Assembly: GCA_973895155.1 (NCBI GenBank)
Contig: OZ316892.1
Location: 19,964,001 to 20,028,000, forward strand
DNA from: Marsupella aquatica
Taxonomy: Eukaryota > Marchantiophyta
Reading direction: 5' to 3'
Length of the DNA: 64,000 nt
In this document: piece after piece, positions 63,871-64,000 of the stretch
Numbering within the stretch: position 1 is the first letter of the stretch
Layout: each line of letters starts with the position of its first letter
Program-made: the position numbers and the translations under genes
The notes under the pieces: generated by a model
Seen by the model: the letters and a program-made list of their open reading frames with translations, nothing else
What the model was told of the DNA's origin: nothing
Databases searched by the model: none

Positions 63871-64000
63871 GGCAGTAGGGCGCAAGCTTTGACCCTTAGT
63901 GCTCACTTGTTAGACCACCATTTGAGCTTGTTTCAATTGCTATAGGAGCGCAACTGCCTAGAGAATGTTCGCCCCGATTCTGAACTGCCATTGATGAGAC

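Noticed and set aside
63562-63906. Arg/Gly-rich frames in the GACGGC tract
   Set aside because: Product of the short repeat; present on both strands.

Overview
The window is nuclear DNA of a land plant. The evidence is genes of clear plant type split by GT-AG introns, a plant-type Ty1/copia retrotransposon, an L1-like LINE remnant and short TTTAGGG tracts. The lineage cannot be fixed from the sequence. The repeat-rich, gene-sparse layout and two long proteins I do not recognise hint at a non-seed plant (bryophyte, lycophyte or fern), but that is a guess.

Layout. 1-9244 (minus): an ISWI chromatin-remodelling ATPase in 21 exons, with its 3' end beyond the left edge. 9.2-13.1 kb: repeats, including a cluster of the heptamer AAGTGCA and a ~130-bp tandem array. 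13437-15582 (minus): a five-exon tryptophan-aminotransferase-related/alliinase-type PLP enzyme with a membrane anchor and an EGF-like module. 15.6-25 kb: repeats around an intact 618-codon ORF of unknown function (20665-22521) behind a CpG-rich 47/64-bp array. 25002-31608 (minus): a complete but decayed copia element with two identical 112-bp LTRs and a 5-bp target duplication, inserted into a minisatellite-rich region. 38780-40312 (plus): an intronless CWC27/CYP57-type spliceosomal cyclophilin. 44621-48672 (plus): a 12-exon pfkB-family sugar kinase. 52536-54895 (minus): a 5'-truncated LINE with a 14-bp target duplication. 57248-58721 (plus): a two-exon gene for an unrecognised 451-aa protein with a C-x4-C-x14-H-x4-H motif. 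60.2-61.0 kb (minus): a small broken gene with a duplicated 3' end. 62672-63364 (plus): a probably transposon-derived ORF followed by a GACGGC-rich tract.

The four recognised genes are housekeeping or metabolic (chromatin remodelling, auxin-type aminotransfer, splicing, sugar phosphorylation). They share no obvious pathway and are not arranged as a cluster. Gene models were built by hand from reading frame, splice-site consensus and family similarity, and every internal exon junction listed keeps frame. The most open questions are the two orphan proteins (20665-22521 and 57248-58721), the minisatellite family with a common boundary motif, the AAGTGCA cluster shared with the copia leader, and a near-perfect hairpin at 35.06-35.17 kb. 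I found no clearly new multi-gene system.
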